From Acanthaster planci (Eukaryota > Echinodermata > Asteroidea > Valvatida > Acanthasteridae): a stretch of DNA of 64,000 nucleotides. The notes beneath the pieces are model-generated. The model saw only the letters and a list, made by a program, of their open reading frames with translations. It was not told where the DNA came from and searched no databases. Position 1 is the stretch's first letter. Every line of letters starts with the position of its first letter. The stretch spans positions 263,779 to 327,778 of the forward strand of contig NW_019091485.1 of the NCBI RefSeq assembly GCF_001949145.1, written 5' to 3'. The position numbers were made by a program, and so were the translations under genes. Positions 1 to 10,099 of this stretch are shown piece by piece.

Positions 1-975
1 CAGCGCTCAGTGGATCGATGAGAGAATTTAGTTTCACTAAGGCACTTGAAGCAGGCAGTATATTTTTTCTTAGGACATGCACATATTTTAGTACATGTCT
101 ATGAACTACTTGTTCACTTGATACTGTTGCATTCAATCTACTTAATCTCCCACGGTCCACCTGATACTTAAAGTACATGTACCAGGGGGTCAGCCAGAGG
201 CTTCATCCATTTTCCTTCGTCAACGTGATGTGTGTCCCCCAACACGTTTTGCTAGCCAACACTAAAACTTGTGCCAGGAGACGATGTCGAGAAAGTGGGC
301 TCGTCTTTAGCCCACACACAGCCGAACTCTCTTTTGATGGTTGTGAGCCACCCCTAAACTCACTAGCTCAGTGCACTTTAGGTGGATTGACTTTTGTAAT
401 TTTTTTTGTATTTATTAAAATGGTAACTAAATTTTTAGTTGTTAACAAGTCAGTCTGACCTCATTTTCTTTATTTCTGTAGTGCCCTTGTTCAGTTATTT
501 TTTTTTTGGATTTGGCACACGTAACAATATCACTACTTGCCCAAAAAAACTGAACTAGAATTTTTACTGAAACACAGCTAGATACAGTATCATCAAATGT
601 CAGTAAAATGTGGCAATTTCAGTTGCAACAGGAATGGATTGCTTAAGTTATGAAACTGTAATTTGCATGATTAGGTATGGTGGAATGTCAAAAGGATGAG
701 TTGTCACAAAATATATAATGTATCAAGGGTGATATTCACCTTTTACCAGTTTCCAAACAATCCGTGCAAGAAGCCAAATGGTATTGTAAAGTGGAAGGGG
801 ATTTCGTTTTAAAGGATATCTTTTGTGCCAGCTTTTTTTTTCAAACCTTAACTCTCACTGAGTTAAAACATGTAATTTCTCTCAGTTGATAGCAGAATTT
901 CCAGCCAACCACAGTTGTCCTTGAGAGAGAACTCATAAATTTGGTAGAAGGGTACACATATTTTCACTTTTGTGA
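1..975. other. No gene recognised
   Basis: AT-rich sequence with many stop codons in all six frames. Only short open frames are present and none shows a family motif or a splice pattern I trust. It borders the LTR-like repeat that begins near 983 and may be ordinary intergenic DNA or an older, unrecognisable repeat. Confidence 0.5.
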
Positions 976-982
976 GATTTAG

Positions 983-1640
983 CCTGTGTCTCAGACTGCA
1001 AGCATTTCCAAACTCATTATTGAAACTACTTCTGAAGTTTATATCAGATCAGGTAGATAGAGTCGGGTTCAAAATCTATAGCATGCGAATACAAAAGCGG
1101 AACTAGCAAAATAAACAACTAACAAAACAAACCTTAATATTCGGCTCTTGGAGAAATTACAATTACAAGTTGTGGTAGTGAATAATACTATCTATAAAGA
1201 ATCTGTAATCATCTGTTTCAACATTTGTCATCAGAATACTAATTATCATAAACTTTATTTTAAAAAGAGAATCTAAACACTGTTTGTCTCTACAAGGTGA
1301 AATCACAGGAAATCTTTCTTTCGTGAGCTGTGTGGAGTGCTCTGTCTGACGTATAACCCGGGTCATTTAGAAATCTAAAAATTTCAGCTTACTAATGGAT
1401 AATTCAGTGAATCACAAAAGACATAATTTTCTCCAGTTCTGAACGGCGCAGAAAATACATTTGCTCATGTGCATGTGACAAGAACCTGTTATACACGAAT
1501 GAAGTGGTGTGTGTGTGGGGGGGGGAATCAGACCAAGATCACCCATGTAATGAACTGACCACCACTGAGGGGACTTTCTTAAGTCTGATGGTGTGAGCCA
1601 ATTACAAGAAACAAACTTATGTTTGTTCCTAAACTTCACA
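983..1640 (-). repeat. LTR-like dispersed repeat, copy A
   Basis: This stretch aligns by eye, in the same orientation, with 16815-17510. Shared landmarks in the same order are CATTTCCAAAC, TATTGAAACT, CATCAGATCAG or its variant, the AATATTSGGCT block, a GTGTGGAGT block and CCTAAACTT at the far end. The copies differ by many substitutions and small indels, so they are old. Copy A lies just downstream, in the minus sense, of a BEL/Pao integrase remnant, which is where a 3' LTR would sit. LTR identity is an inference: I could not define TG/CA ends, a primer-binding site or target-site duplications. Confidence 0.55.
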
Positions 1641-1664
1641 CTCCACTTACCAAGAGTTCCAGTT

Positions 1665-3255
1665 CATCATGTCAGGTCCAATCACCATCTTTGTCAACAT
1701 TAACAAAAAGTGTACCTTCTGGACATGTGATTGAAAAGGGGGTTACTGGCTCTTCCACACTGGATGAACTTGTCATAACTCTTCAGCTTCACTTGGATGT
1801 TCATTACGTTACCACAGCTTAATTAGGGTAGCTTTCATCCACAAGTCCCATTCTCCAGTTGCGAAAAAATGACATTGCTATCTTGAACCAACACCACATC
1901 TCTTTTCTGCACATTCCTCTTCTTATGATATCATTTGTCTACTGAGATAAAGGAAGTGCATATAGTCTCTCGCCCATCTGATCCAGGACTTGCCAATACG
2001 CTGGATAAATTTGACACTATGCTGATGGCTGTTGGTTTCCCACTTGGCAACCTTGCAGTAGCATGCCTGAGAAGCATTCAGTTTGTGCAGAGACGGGTTA
2101 CATATTCAGGATCAGTGGGATGTCGTCTGATGGGTCTCTTCACTAGATGGGCTACACGTACCTCGTAGAACACATTCTAGACTTCATTTAATTGAAGGAT
2201 TTGATCCCCATTGGCAGGACATACGGCCTTCTTGATACTCTGATGGAAACCTCTGTCCTTCCATTATACCACAGTGAATCTGCCTTGGAGAACTACCAGG
2301 TTGTACATTCGGTGACTCCAAACTGTCAAAGACTTTTCCAATGCCAACCATCCATGGCTTGCTTCAGCTCTGTGGAAGCTGTAAGTAAAGTGGCTTTCTT
2401 CGTCACTGTACAGCTCACTGGGTGGGGTAGCCTCTGAGAGATATAAATCTCTCAGTATCTGTAAGAATCCACCAGCACTGTAGACAACACCGAGATCTAC
2501 GAGAACAGCTTGGGTAGTGATAATTAATTATCAGTCTGTATGCTTTCCCTCTGGCCCCTTGTTTGCCTCGCCACAAGTAGTGTAAGGGCCAAACAGACTC
2601 ACGCCAATATATACCGAGGGTGGTTAAGGCTTCAGTCGTTCTACTGGTTATTGTGCCATCTGCTGGCCAGTCATATCTTGTTCCTGTCATCTGCATGGAA
2701 CACAGCAGTGTTGTTTGCTGTTGACCATCCTGCGCAGGTTGACAATCTAGTATTTGAAACAGATCTTAGACATGGTATTCTGAACGGCACGTTATCCTTC
2801 GCTGTGGATGTAGGTTGCATACAGCTTGAAAACCCATGGTGACAGGGAACGAGAAGACATGGTATTCTGAACGGCACGTTATCCTTCGCTGTGGATGTGG
2901 GTTGCATATAGCTTGAAAACCCATGGTGACAGGGAACGAGAGGCACTTCTAATTTAATATACCTGAAGTGCACAAGTATTCCAGCACAGGCATTATCAAA
3001 GGTCTCTGATGACACTCTTTGATCCAGGACATCTCAGCTTGCTGGATGTCTTCTGTGGTGAAAATTTTGGCTGTTGCTCTAAAAGTCTTTCATACATGGC
3101 AAGAACTCAGGCCATGATTGTCAGCAGCTTGTAGCTACTTTACTTTGATATTGATTCTGTTGGCCAAGGTGTCAACTTCTTTTTTAGCAGCAACCCTAAC
3201 CCCTTTGGTTCTCTCAGGACGTATGCGGTTTGTTGAATGGGCCAGTGCTCGAGAG
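1665..3255 (-). pseudogene. BEL/Pao retrotransposon integrase remnant (element A)
   Basis: This is a decayed end of a BEL/Pao pol gene, the part encoding the integrase that inserts the cDNA into host DNA. No single frame is long, but read on the minus strand and switching frames the BEL integrase landmarks occur in order. They are a zinc-finger-like C-x2-C region, the QQMADLP-type linker (about 2647-2668), a V-D-x-F-G-P block (FGP at 2585-2593), RFISLRGYPTQ (2415-2450), a Y-S-D motif with one catalytic aspartate (about 2399-2415), a PWYNG block near 2270, and the C-terminal VVLVQDSN motif (about 1870-1905). Several frameshifts and stops separate them, so it cannot encode an active enzyme. The upstream protease, reverse transcriptase and RNase H of this element are absent. 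The Ty3/gypsy element abuts it on the high-coordinate side. Confidence 0.75.
2769..2942 (-). repeat. Two tandem 87-bp copies inside the BEL integrase remnant
   Basis: The blocks 2769-2855 and 2856-2942 are nearly identical, differing at only a few positions, and sit head to tail. 87 bp is exactly 29 codons, so in the open minus frame a 29-residue segment is repeated without a frame change. The near identity contrasts with the heavy decay of the surrounding integrase, so the duplication is probably more recent than the loss of function. Confidence 0.9.
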
Positions 3256-3289
3256 ACTGCAGCAGAAATGCTGATCCCTGCTGGGAAAC

Positions 3290-4380
3290 ACTCTTAGGTC
3301 CAATTTCAGAAGGAAACTTTCCCTGGTGATGAAATCTGCAACATTCAATTCCCCTGTGCGAGCCAGCACTCTGACAACTTCACCATACAACCAGGTTGGT
3401 CCAGAACCAAAGTTCTTGACTAGAACAGTATCGGCTGGTTGTAACTCTCTAACCTTAGAGCTTCATGACTGCTGCATTCGAGCTTGTTGTATTTTTACTC
3501 GTCTACCGAAGTTAGGCTTCAGCTGATTTAGCTTGGTTCGAATTTGTCGTCGATAGAGCAACTCACTTGGACTTTTCCCAGTTGTCAACTGTGGAGTCAC
3601 TCTGTAGCACAACAGGAACTGCTGGAGTCGCAACTCCAAATCTCCACTTCGGATTTTCTTTACTCCAACCTTTACAGTTTGAACGGCTCTCTCGGCCAAT
3701 CCATTGCTCGATGGATGTTTTGGGGCTGTCTGCAGATGTTCCACTCCATTCTGGCTCAGGAACTGGCTCAATTCTTCTGACACGAACTGTGTTCTGTTGT
3801 CTGTGATCACTGTCTCTGGTATTCCATGAGTAGAAAACAGCCTTTGCAACACCCTCACTGTTGTGGCTGCGGTGGAATTACCCACACGGATGGCCTCAAT
3901 CCATTTGCTGAATGCATCAACTACTATCAGGACATCCTTACCGCTGATGGAGGCATAATCCAGATGTAACCTGCACCAGGGCTTGTCAGGAAACTCCCAT
4001 GGATGCAGTATAGTTGGGGGTGGCATCTTTTGGTGCTCTTGGCAATTTTGGCAGCTTTGCACTTCGTGCTCGATCATTCTGTCGATTACTGGCCACCACA
4101 TGAATGAATGGGCCAGTGCCTTCATCTTAACGATGCCGGGATGCGTTGCATGGATCTCGCGAAGAAGACGAAGGCGTAGAGCAGACTGTTCTGGTATGAC
4201 GACCCTTCGCCCCCGAAGGATTACACCATCCTCGAGACGACTCTTCTTTCTTGGCTACAAATGGGGCAAACCCGTTTCCGAGATTCTTCTTCTCAGGCCA
4301 ATCCTGCTGTAGGTAGTTCGCCACTCTGGACGACACTTGGTCCTTGCCCGTTAGACGCCGTATTTCTTCTGCAGTCACTG
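3290..4380 (-). pseudogene. Integrase of the Ty3/gypsy element
   Basis: This is the DD35E integrase that inserts the cDNA. The zinc-binding H2C2 domain is visible as R-E-I-H-A-T-H-P-G followed by SCQNCQEHQK, after a frameshift near 4240. The core has LHLDYASISG (first D), VITDNRTQF (second D, with R where most relatives have G) and PSSNGLAERAVQTVK (catalytic E). A stop at 3463-3465 follows, after which the C-terminal GPY/F-like segment continues in the same frame with VLVKNFGSGPTWLYG. Recognisable coding fades near 3290, so the 3' end is missing or merged with the neighbouring BEL remnant. No chromodomain was seen. Confidence 0.9.
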
Positions 4381-4411
4381 GTTGAGTATCTACATCTTCA
4401 ATTAGGTTGAT

Positions 4412-5737
4412 TCAGCATTTGTCAGACCCTCCTACCATCTCCTCTGAGCACCAGGCTTCTCCACCTCCTGTTACAGGTAAGCGTGAAAGCGCATCCGCAT
4501 TTTGATGCTTTTTATCCTCCTTATGGATTATGTCGTACTCGTACGCTGAGAGTATCATGTGCCATCTGGTGGTGCGAGCAGAGGCCATCGGACTTGAAGA
4601 TTTCTTATCACCGAACAAGGCCACCAAAGGCTCATGGTCAGTGACTATGCTGAAGTGCCTCCCTTGGAGGTACTTATGAAACTTCTTCAGCCAGAATATG
4701 ATGCCTAGTCCCTCTTTCTCATACTGGGCATAATTCTTCTCACTGGAAGTCAAAGTCCTGGAGGCGAAGGAGATAGGCCTCTCACTCCCATCTGGCAAAA
4801 CGTGACTGATCACTGCGCCGAGGCCATAGGAGCTGGCGTCCGTCTGCAGTAACAGTGGCTTCTCTGGATCAAAGTGGACCAGGACCGTGTCACTTTGAAG
4901 CAACGTCTTTGATTCCTGGAAGGCATCCTCTTGTCGAGGCCCCCACATAAACTTCGGATCCTCCATAAGGCCCCCATGGCACTTCCTTGTCTTCTTGTCC
5001 GTCTTAAACTCTGCCCGCAGCAACTCTGTCAATGGTGCAATGTGCCGTGAGAGGTTAGGGATGAACTTTCTGTAATAGCCAAGCAGTCCCAGATAAGTTT
5101 GAAGCTCTTCCTGGTTCTTTGGACTAGGGGCTTGCTGAATGGCCTCAATCTTCGACTTCAATGGGCGTAACCCTTCTTGGTTTAGCTTGTGACCCAGATA
5201 CGTGACTGAGTCGCACAGGAATTCACACTTCTCCCGCTTTAGCTTCATACCGCTCTCTTTCAAGCATAGCAACACTATGTTGAGATTGGCGAGATGCTCG
5301 GCATCATTCCGGCCACTGATGATAATATCATCTAGGTACGGGCGGCACATGAGGATATCTGCAAGCAGCGATTCGATGGTTCGTTGAAAGATGGCGGGGG
5401 CTGAGGCTAACCCAAAGGGCATCCTCACATACTGAAAGAGGCCTTGATGGGTATTCACCGTAGTGTATTTTTATGCGGCTTCTTCCAACTCGATCTGGTG
5501 GTATGCATGAGACAAGTCCACCTTTGAAAATCGTTGTCCGCCCTGAAGATCTTGCATTAGATCCTCCAGTGTTGGCAATGGGTACTGCTCCAACCGTAGA
5601 ACCTTGTTTGCGGTGAGCTTGTAGTTCCCACAGATCCGGACACTCCCATCGGCTTTATCCGCAATCACGATAGGGCAGGCATAATCAACAAATTTCACTG
5701 GCTCGATTNGCCGATTAAACTCTTGCACCTTGTCACA
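4412..5737 (-). pseudogene. Reverse transcriptase and RNase H of the Ty3/gypsy element
   Basis: This region copies element RNA into DNA (RT) and removes the RNA strand (RNase H). RT begins abruptly after the deletion with a V-x-E-F-N-R segment, then DGSVRICGNYKLT and FSKVDLSHAYHQI, which carries the first catalytic aspartate. An in-frame TAA lies at 5471-5473. The next motifs are GLFQYVRMPFGLASAPAIFQ and YLDDIIISG, which carries the catalytic aspartate pair. RNase H follows with LLQTDASSYGLGAVI, an E in NYAQYEKEGL and TDHEPLVALF, ending near HQNADALSRLP. A stop at 4412 leads on, in the same frame, to the integrase spacer. One ambiguous base (n) occurs at 5709. RT and RNase H catalytic residues are mostly preserved although the reading frame is broken. 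Confidence 0.93.
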
Positions 5738-6529
5738 CTAGCTCTTTGTGTGACCCGTACGATGGCACTTGTGGCATTTTTCTGATTTAAATGGGCATGC
5801 ATCTGAGGTATGTGTGGCACCACAACGCCAACACTTCTGCTGGTTGAAGCTTCGGCTGGCCGCTTTAGCACTGTCATCAGACTGACGTTTGCCTTTGGCA
5901 CTGCTTGGTGGTTTACGGGCAAACTTCGGCTTGGGTTTCAGTGAAAACTGCATTTTGTTGACCTTTGGATCTGCCGGCTGACTCTCTGGTTGGCTAATTT
6001 CCTTAATCTTCTCCACATCCTTGCTGGCCATTTCCATGGCGGTAGCGATGTTCAGGGCCTTCTCAAATGTGAGGCTGGTATCACTAAGCAGCTTCCGCTG
6101 GATAGCTGGTTCTCGACAACCAACCACAAGCCTGTCACGTAACATATTAGTCAACTCTGCAAAATTACAATTCTAACTTAGCTGGCGAAGCCCAGCAATG
6201 AACTGTGGCACAGTCTCACCTGGCTTCTGGATTTTAGTATAAAATCTATACCTCAACACAATCTTGCTAGGTTTAGGTGCATAGTGGCTTTTCAGCAAAT
6301 CTACACATTCTTTGTACGACTTATCGGTAGGCTTATTAGGCTGCAATAGAGCTCGCAAGGTGTGATAACCCTTGCTACCCAAACTCGTAAATAACACTGA
6401 GCACTTCCTTTCCTCCTCTACAACCTTATTGGACTCCAGCCAAGCCTTAAGTAATTGGATCCATTCTTCAATCTGGCTAGAATCAAAAGCAGGTACAACA
6501 CCTATCACAGCGCTTACTGTACTGGCCAT
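5738..6529 (-). pseudogene. gag of the Ty3/gypsy element
   Basis: Gag builds the cytoplasmic particle that packages the element's RNA. I chose the ATG at 6527-6529 (MASTVSAVIG) because the following residues form the usual helical gag core with Q-I-E-E-W and a P-G-E-T-V-P-Q-F-I-A-G-L-R stretch, whereas the longer open frame begins in the leader. A stop at 6173 interrupts the gag core and the frame then resumes unchanged. Near the C-terminus is a CCHC zinc knuckle (C-x2-C-x4-H-x4-C) whose last cysteine lies immediately after a second in-frame stop at 5738-5740. A less regular C-W-R-C-G-x3-T-S-D-A-C knuckle precedes it. Immediately after the knuckle the sequence jumps into RT with no protease, so this is a broken copy. 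Confidence 0.88.
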
Positions 6530-6566
6530 ATTGCCCAATGATACCCAGTCAAGCACAACTTGACAA

Positions 6567-6940
6567 AATATATGGCAACTAAATACAGTTTGGGCAGTAA
6601 TCAAACAACACTATTACTATATTGCCAAATGCTTTGTAGCAACTACCGCTTACATACAATATGTGGCAACTAGCTTGGGCAGTAAACTGACAACACCATT
6701 ACCATAAAGTGAAACTGATTTCACAATTAACACTGGCATAAAACATGTGGTAACTAGTTTGGGCAGTAACCAAACAACACCGTTACTATAGCAAAACTAT
6801 TTGTAACAATCAACACTGGCATAAAATATGTGGCAACTAGTTTGGGCAGTAACCAAACAACACCGTTACTACACAGTAAAACTGATTTGTAACATGTTTG
6901 TCATAGCAATAACAAAACCAGGTAACAGAATAGTAAACTG
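6567..6940 (-). repeat. Tandem repeat of about 84 bp in the gypsy leader
   Basis: The marker GTTTGGGCAGTAA or a close variant starts at 6588, 6673, 6757 and 6840, giving periods of 85, 84 and 83 bp. Between markers, blocks such as CAACACYRTTACTA and CACTGGCATAAAA recur. The array lies just upstream of the gypsy gag start, in the 5' leader position, and runs into the N gap at 6941, so its true copy number is unknown. Confidence 0.9.
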
Positions 6941-7706
6941 NNNNNNNNNNNNNNNNNNNNNNNNNNNNNNNNNNNNNNNNNNNNNNNNNNNNNNNNNNNN
7001 NNNNNNNNNNNNNNNNNNNNNNNNNNNNNNNNNNNNNNNNNNNNNNNNNNNNNNNNNNNNNNNNNNNNNNNNNNNNNNNNNNNNNNNNNNNNNNNNNNNN
7101 NNNNNNNNNNNNNNNNNNNNNNNNNNNNNNNNNNNNNNNNNNNNNNNNNNNNNNNNNNNNNNNNNNNNNNNNNNNNNNNNNNNNNNNNNNNNNNNNNNNN
7201 NNNNNNNNNNNNNNNNNNNNNNNNNNNNNNNNNNNNNNNNNNNNNNNNNNNNNNNNNNNNNNNNNNNNNNNNNNNNNNNNNNNNNNNNNNNNNNNNNNNN
7301 NNNNNNNNNNNNNNNNNNNNNNNNNNNNNNNNNNNNNNNNNNNNNNNNNNNNNNNNNNNNNNNNNNNNNNNNNNNNNNNNNNNNNNNNNNNNNNNNNNNN
7401 NNNNNNNNNNNNNNNNNNNNNNNNNNNNNNNNNNNNNNNNNNNNNNNNNNNNNNNNNNNNNNNNNNNNNNNNNNNNNNNNNNNNNNNNNNNNNNNNNNNN
7501 NNNNNNNNNNNNNNNNNNNNNNNNNNNNNNNNNNNNNNNNNNNNNNNNNNNNNNNNNNNNNNNNNNNNNNNNNNNNNNNNNNNNNNNNNNNNNNNNNNNN
7601 NNNNNNNNNNNNNNNNNNNNNNNNNNNNNNNNNNNNNNNNNNNNNNNNNNNNNNNNNNNNNNNNNNNNNNNNNNNNNNNNNNNNNNNNNNNNNNNNNNNN
7701 NNNNNN
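6941..7706. other. Assembly gap (766 N)
   Basis: A run of n bases. It begins inside or at the edge of the 84-bp tandem repeat, so collapse of that array is a likely cause. Any open frame drawn across it is an artefact. Confidence 0.99.
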
Positions 7707-8611
7707 TCGGCAGCTGTTGCAGGGTGTGGCGCGATCATCTCTCCAACACAAGTGAAGTAAGAGTTTCAAGCTATCGATTATAAACTACCTCACAATCTGT
7801 ACTTATCTGTGTCACTTCACCAGTAAATGTAAGTTGAGACAAAGCTTAAAAAATAAAACAAAATACATGTATATGTAACGGTATCAGAATCCTTTATGCA
7901 ATTAAATCTATTGATCTAAACAAAAGAAGGGTACACGAAGCCTGATTAAATAGGAATCGACTGGAAAAGAGTAAACATTAACTACGATTCTCAAAAACTA
8001 GGAAGAACTACATCTTCCAGTTTAAAACTGGTGCGAAACTGCCAAAGCAATTTCAGGAAACACCTGCAAAAAGACTACGCTATTGCAAATCACCCGCCAG
8101 AAATATCACTCAGCCGCAGATCACGTGCATAGCCAGCCTACATGGTCTGACTAAACTTAATCCTCAGCGCCTAACTGAACAAAAATTAGTTCCCGCAAGG
8201 AACCAACTAACCATTATCACTCACCCATACGGGATTATAACAAACTGCATGAATCTACAACTTCTAATCAAAGGCCAATAACATAGAAAATTACTTGAGT
8301 AAACTCTAAAGGGGGCACTTGAATCTTTAAAACGTTCCAAGAAACAACATCTTTACCCAAATGGTGTTTACAAACACTGGCGAAGCTCAACGTCAAGGGA
8401 CAGAAAGAAGTCACAAAAACTTCCCCCAAAGGCCATCATAACAAATACCTAAAGGGCAAAGAGTAATAAAGGGGTAATATAAAACATACCTTCTAAACTG
8501 GGTGTAACATGTAAGAGAATAAGCGGTTCTGGAAGTCACAAAGAGCAACATATTACGAGGCGAAGCTCGGTAGCAAACTGCTGTGAAAACTTGAACTAGA
8601 TAACATGAACG
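7707..8611. other. No gene recognised
   Basis: AT-rich, stop-rich sequence between the gap and a BEL/Pao fragment. Its place upstream of the gypsy gag on the minus strand means it could contain the 5' LTR of that element, but no partner copy exists in the window to test this. Confidence 0.4.
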
Positions 8612-9165
8612 TTACGAACTCGTGTATGTAGCTTGTCTCCAATCCAGCCGCAAGGGGCTAACAAGAAGTGCCGGAAGTCCAGTCATGACAGTAACTGCTG
8701 CAGGATGCTGTCTGAATCTGCACAGGACTCCAGTTAGGTTATTGATCATGTCAGATCTGATGAGGTGGTAACCAGTTACCGGTATCCTGGGGCGTGCAAA
8801 ACGATCAAATACTACCTGGATCTTTTCTGATTTTTGAGGGTGGTATATCCCATGATGTTGGACGTACCAAACCCTTCCTTCTGCGTGGCTCTCAACCTTT
8901 TCAGCATCATTCTTTGTGACATTTTGTATAAAGTTCTTGTAGTTGTTAAACTTCTTCAGCAGATGATTTAGACGAACCATAGCCATTTTCTTGCTGTTGA
9001 GAAGAGTTAGTTTCCCATCTGTGAAGGGAAGTGGCATAATGACTTCCTTTCGCCTGGTGGATGCTGGTGTCCAAGATACTGAGAAACGTGGTCTCTTCTT
9101 GGGATGTAGACTTTTCTGACTGGCGTTTTCCATCAAAATTGGGTTTTAGTGCACGGCTCACTAGT
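8612..9165 (-). pseudogene. BEL/Pao reverse transcriptase fragment (element C)
   Basis: A truncated N-terminal part of a BEL/Pao reverse transcriptase. Read on the minus strand, one frame carries FLSILDTSIHQAKG and then the sequence shifts frame near 9030 to VIMPLPFTDGKLTLLNSKK followed by MAMVRLNHLLKKF. Further on are GRVWYVQHHGIYHPQKSEK, a KIQVVFD block and a NNLTGVLCRFRQHP block, all in the family order. The segment stops before the YVDD catalytic motif, and no RNase H or integrase follows, so it is a dead fragment. It is distinct from the RT of the element at 10.1-13.7 kb. Confidence 0.82.
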
Positions 9166-9917
9166 GATCAAAGGAGACGTGAAGGGAGCTTTCTTCACTG
9201 ACACGTGGTGGCAGACACTTGCGGCATAACTGGGACTTGCATCGTCATAGGCAACGATTGTCCATCAACGGTCAGTTTTAACAGCATATTAATTATTATC
9301 TGCTCAAACTGAGGCTTGTGGGTATTTATATCTAATCAGCATCCCAATCTCAAAGTTCTGAAGTGGTGCCATTTCCTGAATTATTTGTGCCAGGTGGAAC
9401 CATTTCCTTGCTATACTGGTTTCAGCTGTAAGTGTAACTCCAAGGAGACGGAGCCTAGGTTTCGCTAGTGGTGTCAACCATGCATAATAAAGGAAAAGAG
9501 CTGAAGGTCAGCGCTTTGGTTTCCACATTCCTTTAATAAACGCTGTGAACTTTATAGAGGAAACAATACTGGACATAAACTACTTTAAATGTGGAAATTA
9601 AATGAGCTTAAAACTACCTAAACACTAATGAAGCATGCAGAAATCCAACCTGCACTTAATGAAAAGTGTGCAGTATAGATCACTTGAACATCAACTTCAA
9701 CTTCACATCACTTCAACTTGACAGAGATTCTTTTCAGAGAGAAAACTTCAGGAAAGGTCATGTAAGGAGTAGGCTGATCCTAGCAACAGACAAGGAGAGT
9801 CAGAATTTTCTAAAATAAGAAATAAAGTGATTTTGAAAGGCTATAAACGTCCTCAAAACTGCAAGTAACGGGAGCATGCACATTGTCCGTGAGAAATATG
9901 GTTTAGCTTAATTATAG
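9166..9917. other. No gene recognised
   Basis: Non-coding in all frames as far as I can see. It could include flanking or LTR sequence of the neighbouring BEL/Pao fragments, but I found no paired copy. Confidence 0.4.
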
Positions 9918-9990
9918 GTTTTGCCCTTCACTGAGTATATTAATTGTCCGGTAAAACTGTATACTCAGTGCTTGTCCGCGAGACAGAACA
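9918..9990 (-). repeat. Headless copy of the SINE body seen at 46.75 kb
   Basis: On the minus strand this contains ACAAGCACTGAGTATACAGT and AAGGGCAAAACC in the same order and spacing class as the body of the tRNA-derived SINE at 46745-46915. The tRNA-like head is missing, which is the usual 5'-truncated form of such elements. Alternatively both loci could carry part of another, longer repeat. Confidence 0.6.
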
Positions 9991-10099
9991 GATAGTCTAA
10001 GTGGAGAGCGCCCCCAATTGGTAATATCTAACACTTTAAAATGTGAATTGCGCCCTCAAGAGCAAGGTATGGACCAAACATTCCCCGCCTAAAAATCAC

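Larger units (their letters stand above)
3290..6529 (-). mobile_element. Ty3/gypsy-type LTR retrotransposon, defective
   Basis: The internal region of one Ty3/gypsy element reads gag, reverse transcriptase, RNase H, integrase on the minus strand. The order RT-RNase H-integrase is the Ty3/gypsy order, not the Ty1/copia order. From the gag start (ATG at 6527-6529) to about 4250 the element keeps one reading frame, interrupted by in-frame stops near 6173, 5738, 5471 and 4412. A frameshift near 4240 moves the integrase to another frame. The aspartic protease and the first part of RT are deleted. No LTR was found on the low-coordinate side, where a BEL/Pao remnant follows directly. The 5' LTR would lie in or beyond the assembly gap at 6941-7706. 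The element is inactive. Confidence 0.93.

Noticed and set aside
6828-7769. Open frames of about 290-310 codons on both strands
   Set aside because: They run through the N gap, where unknown bases hide stops. They are artefacts.
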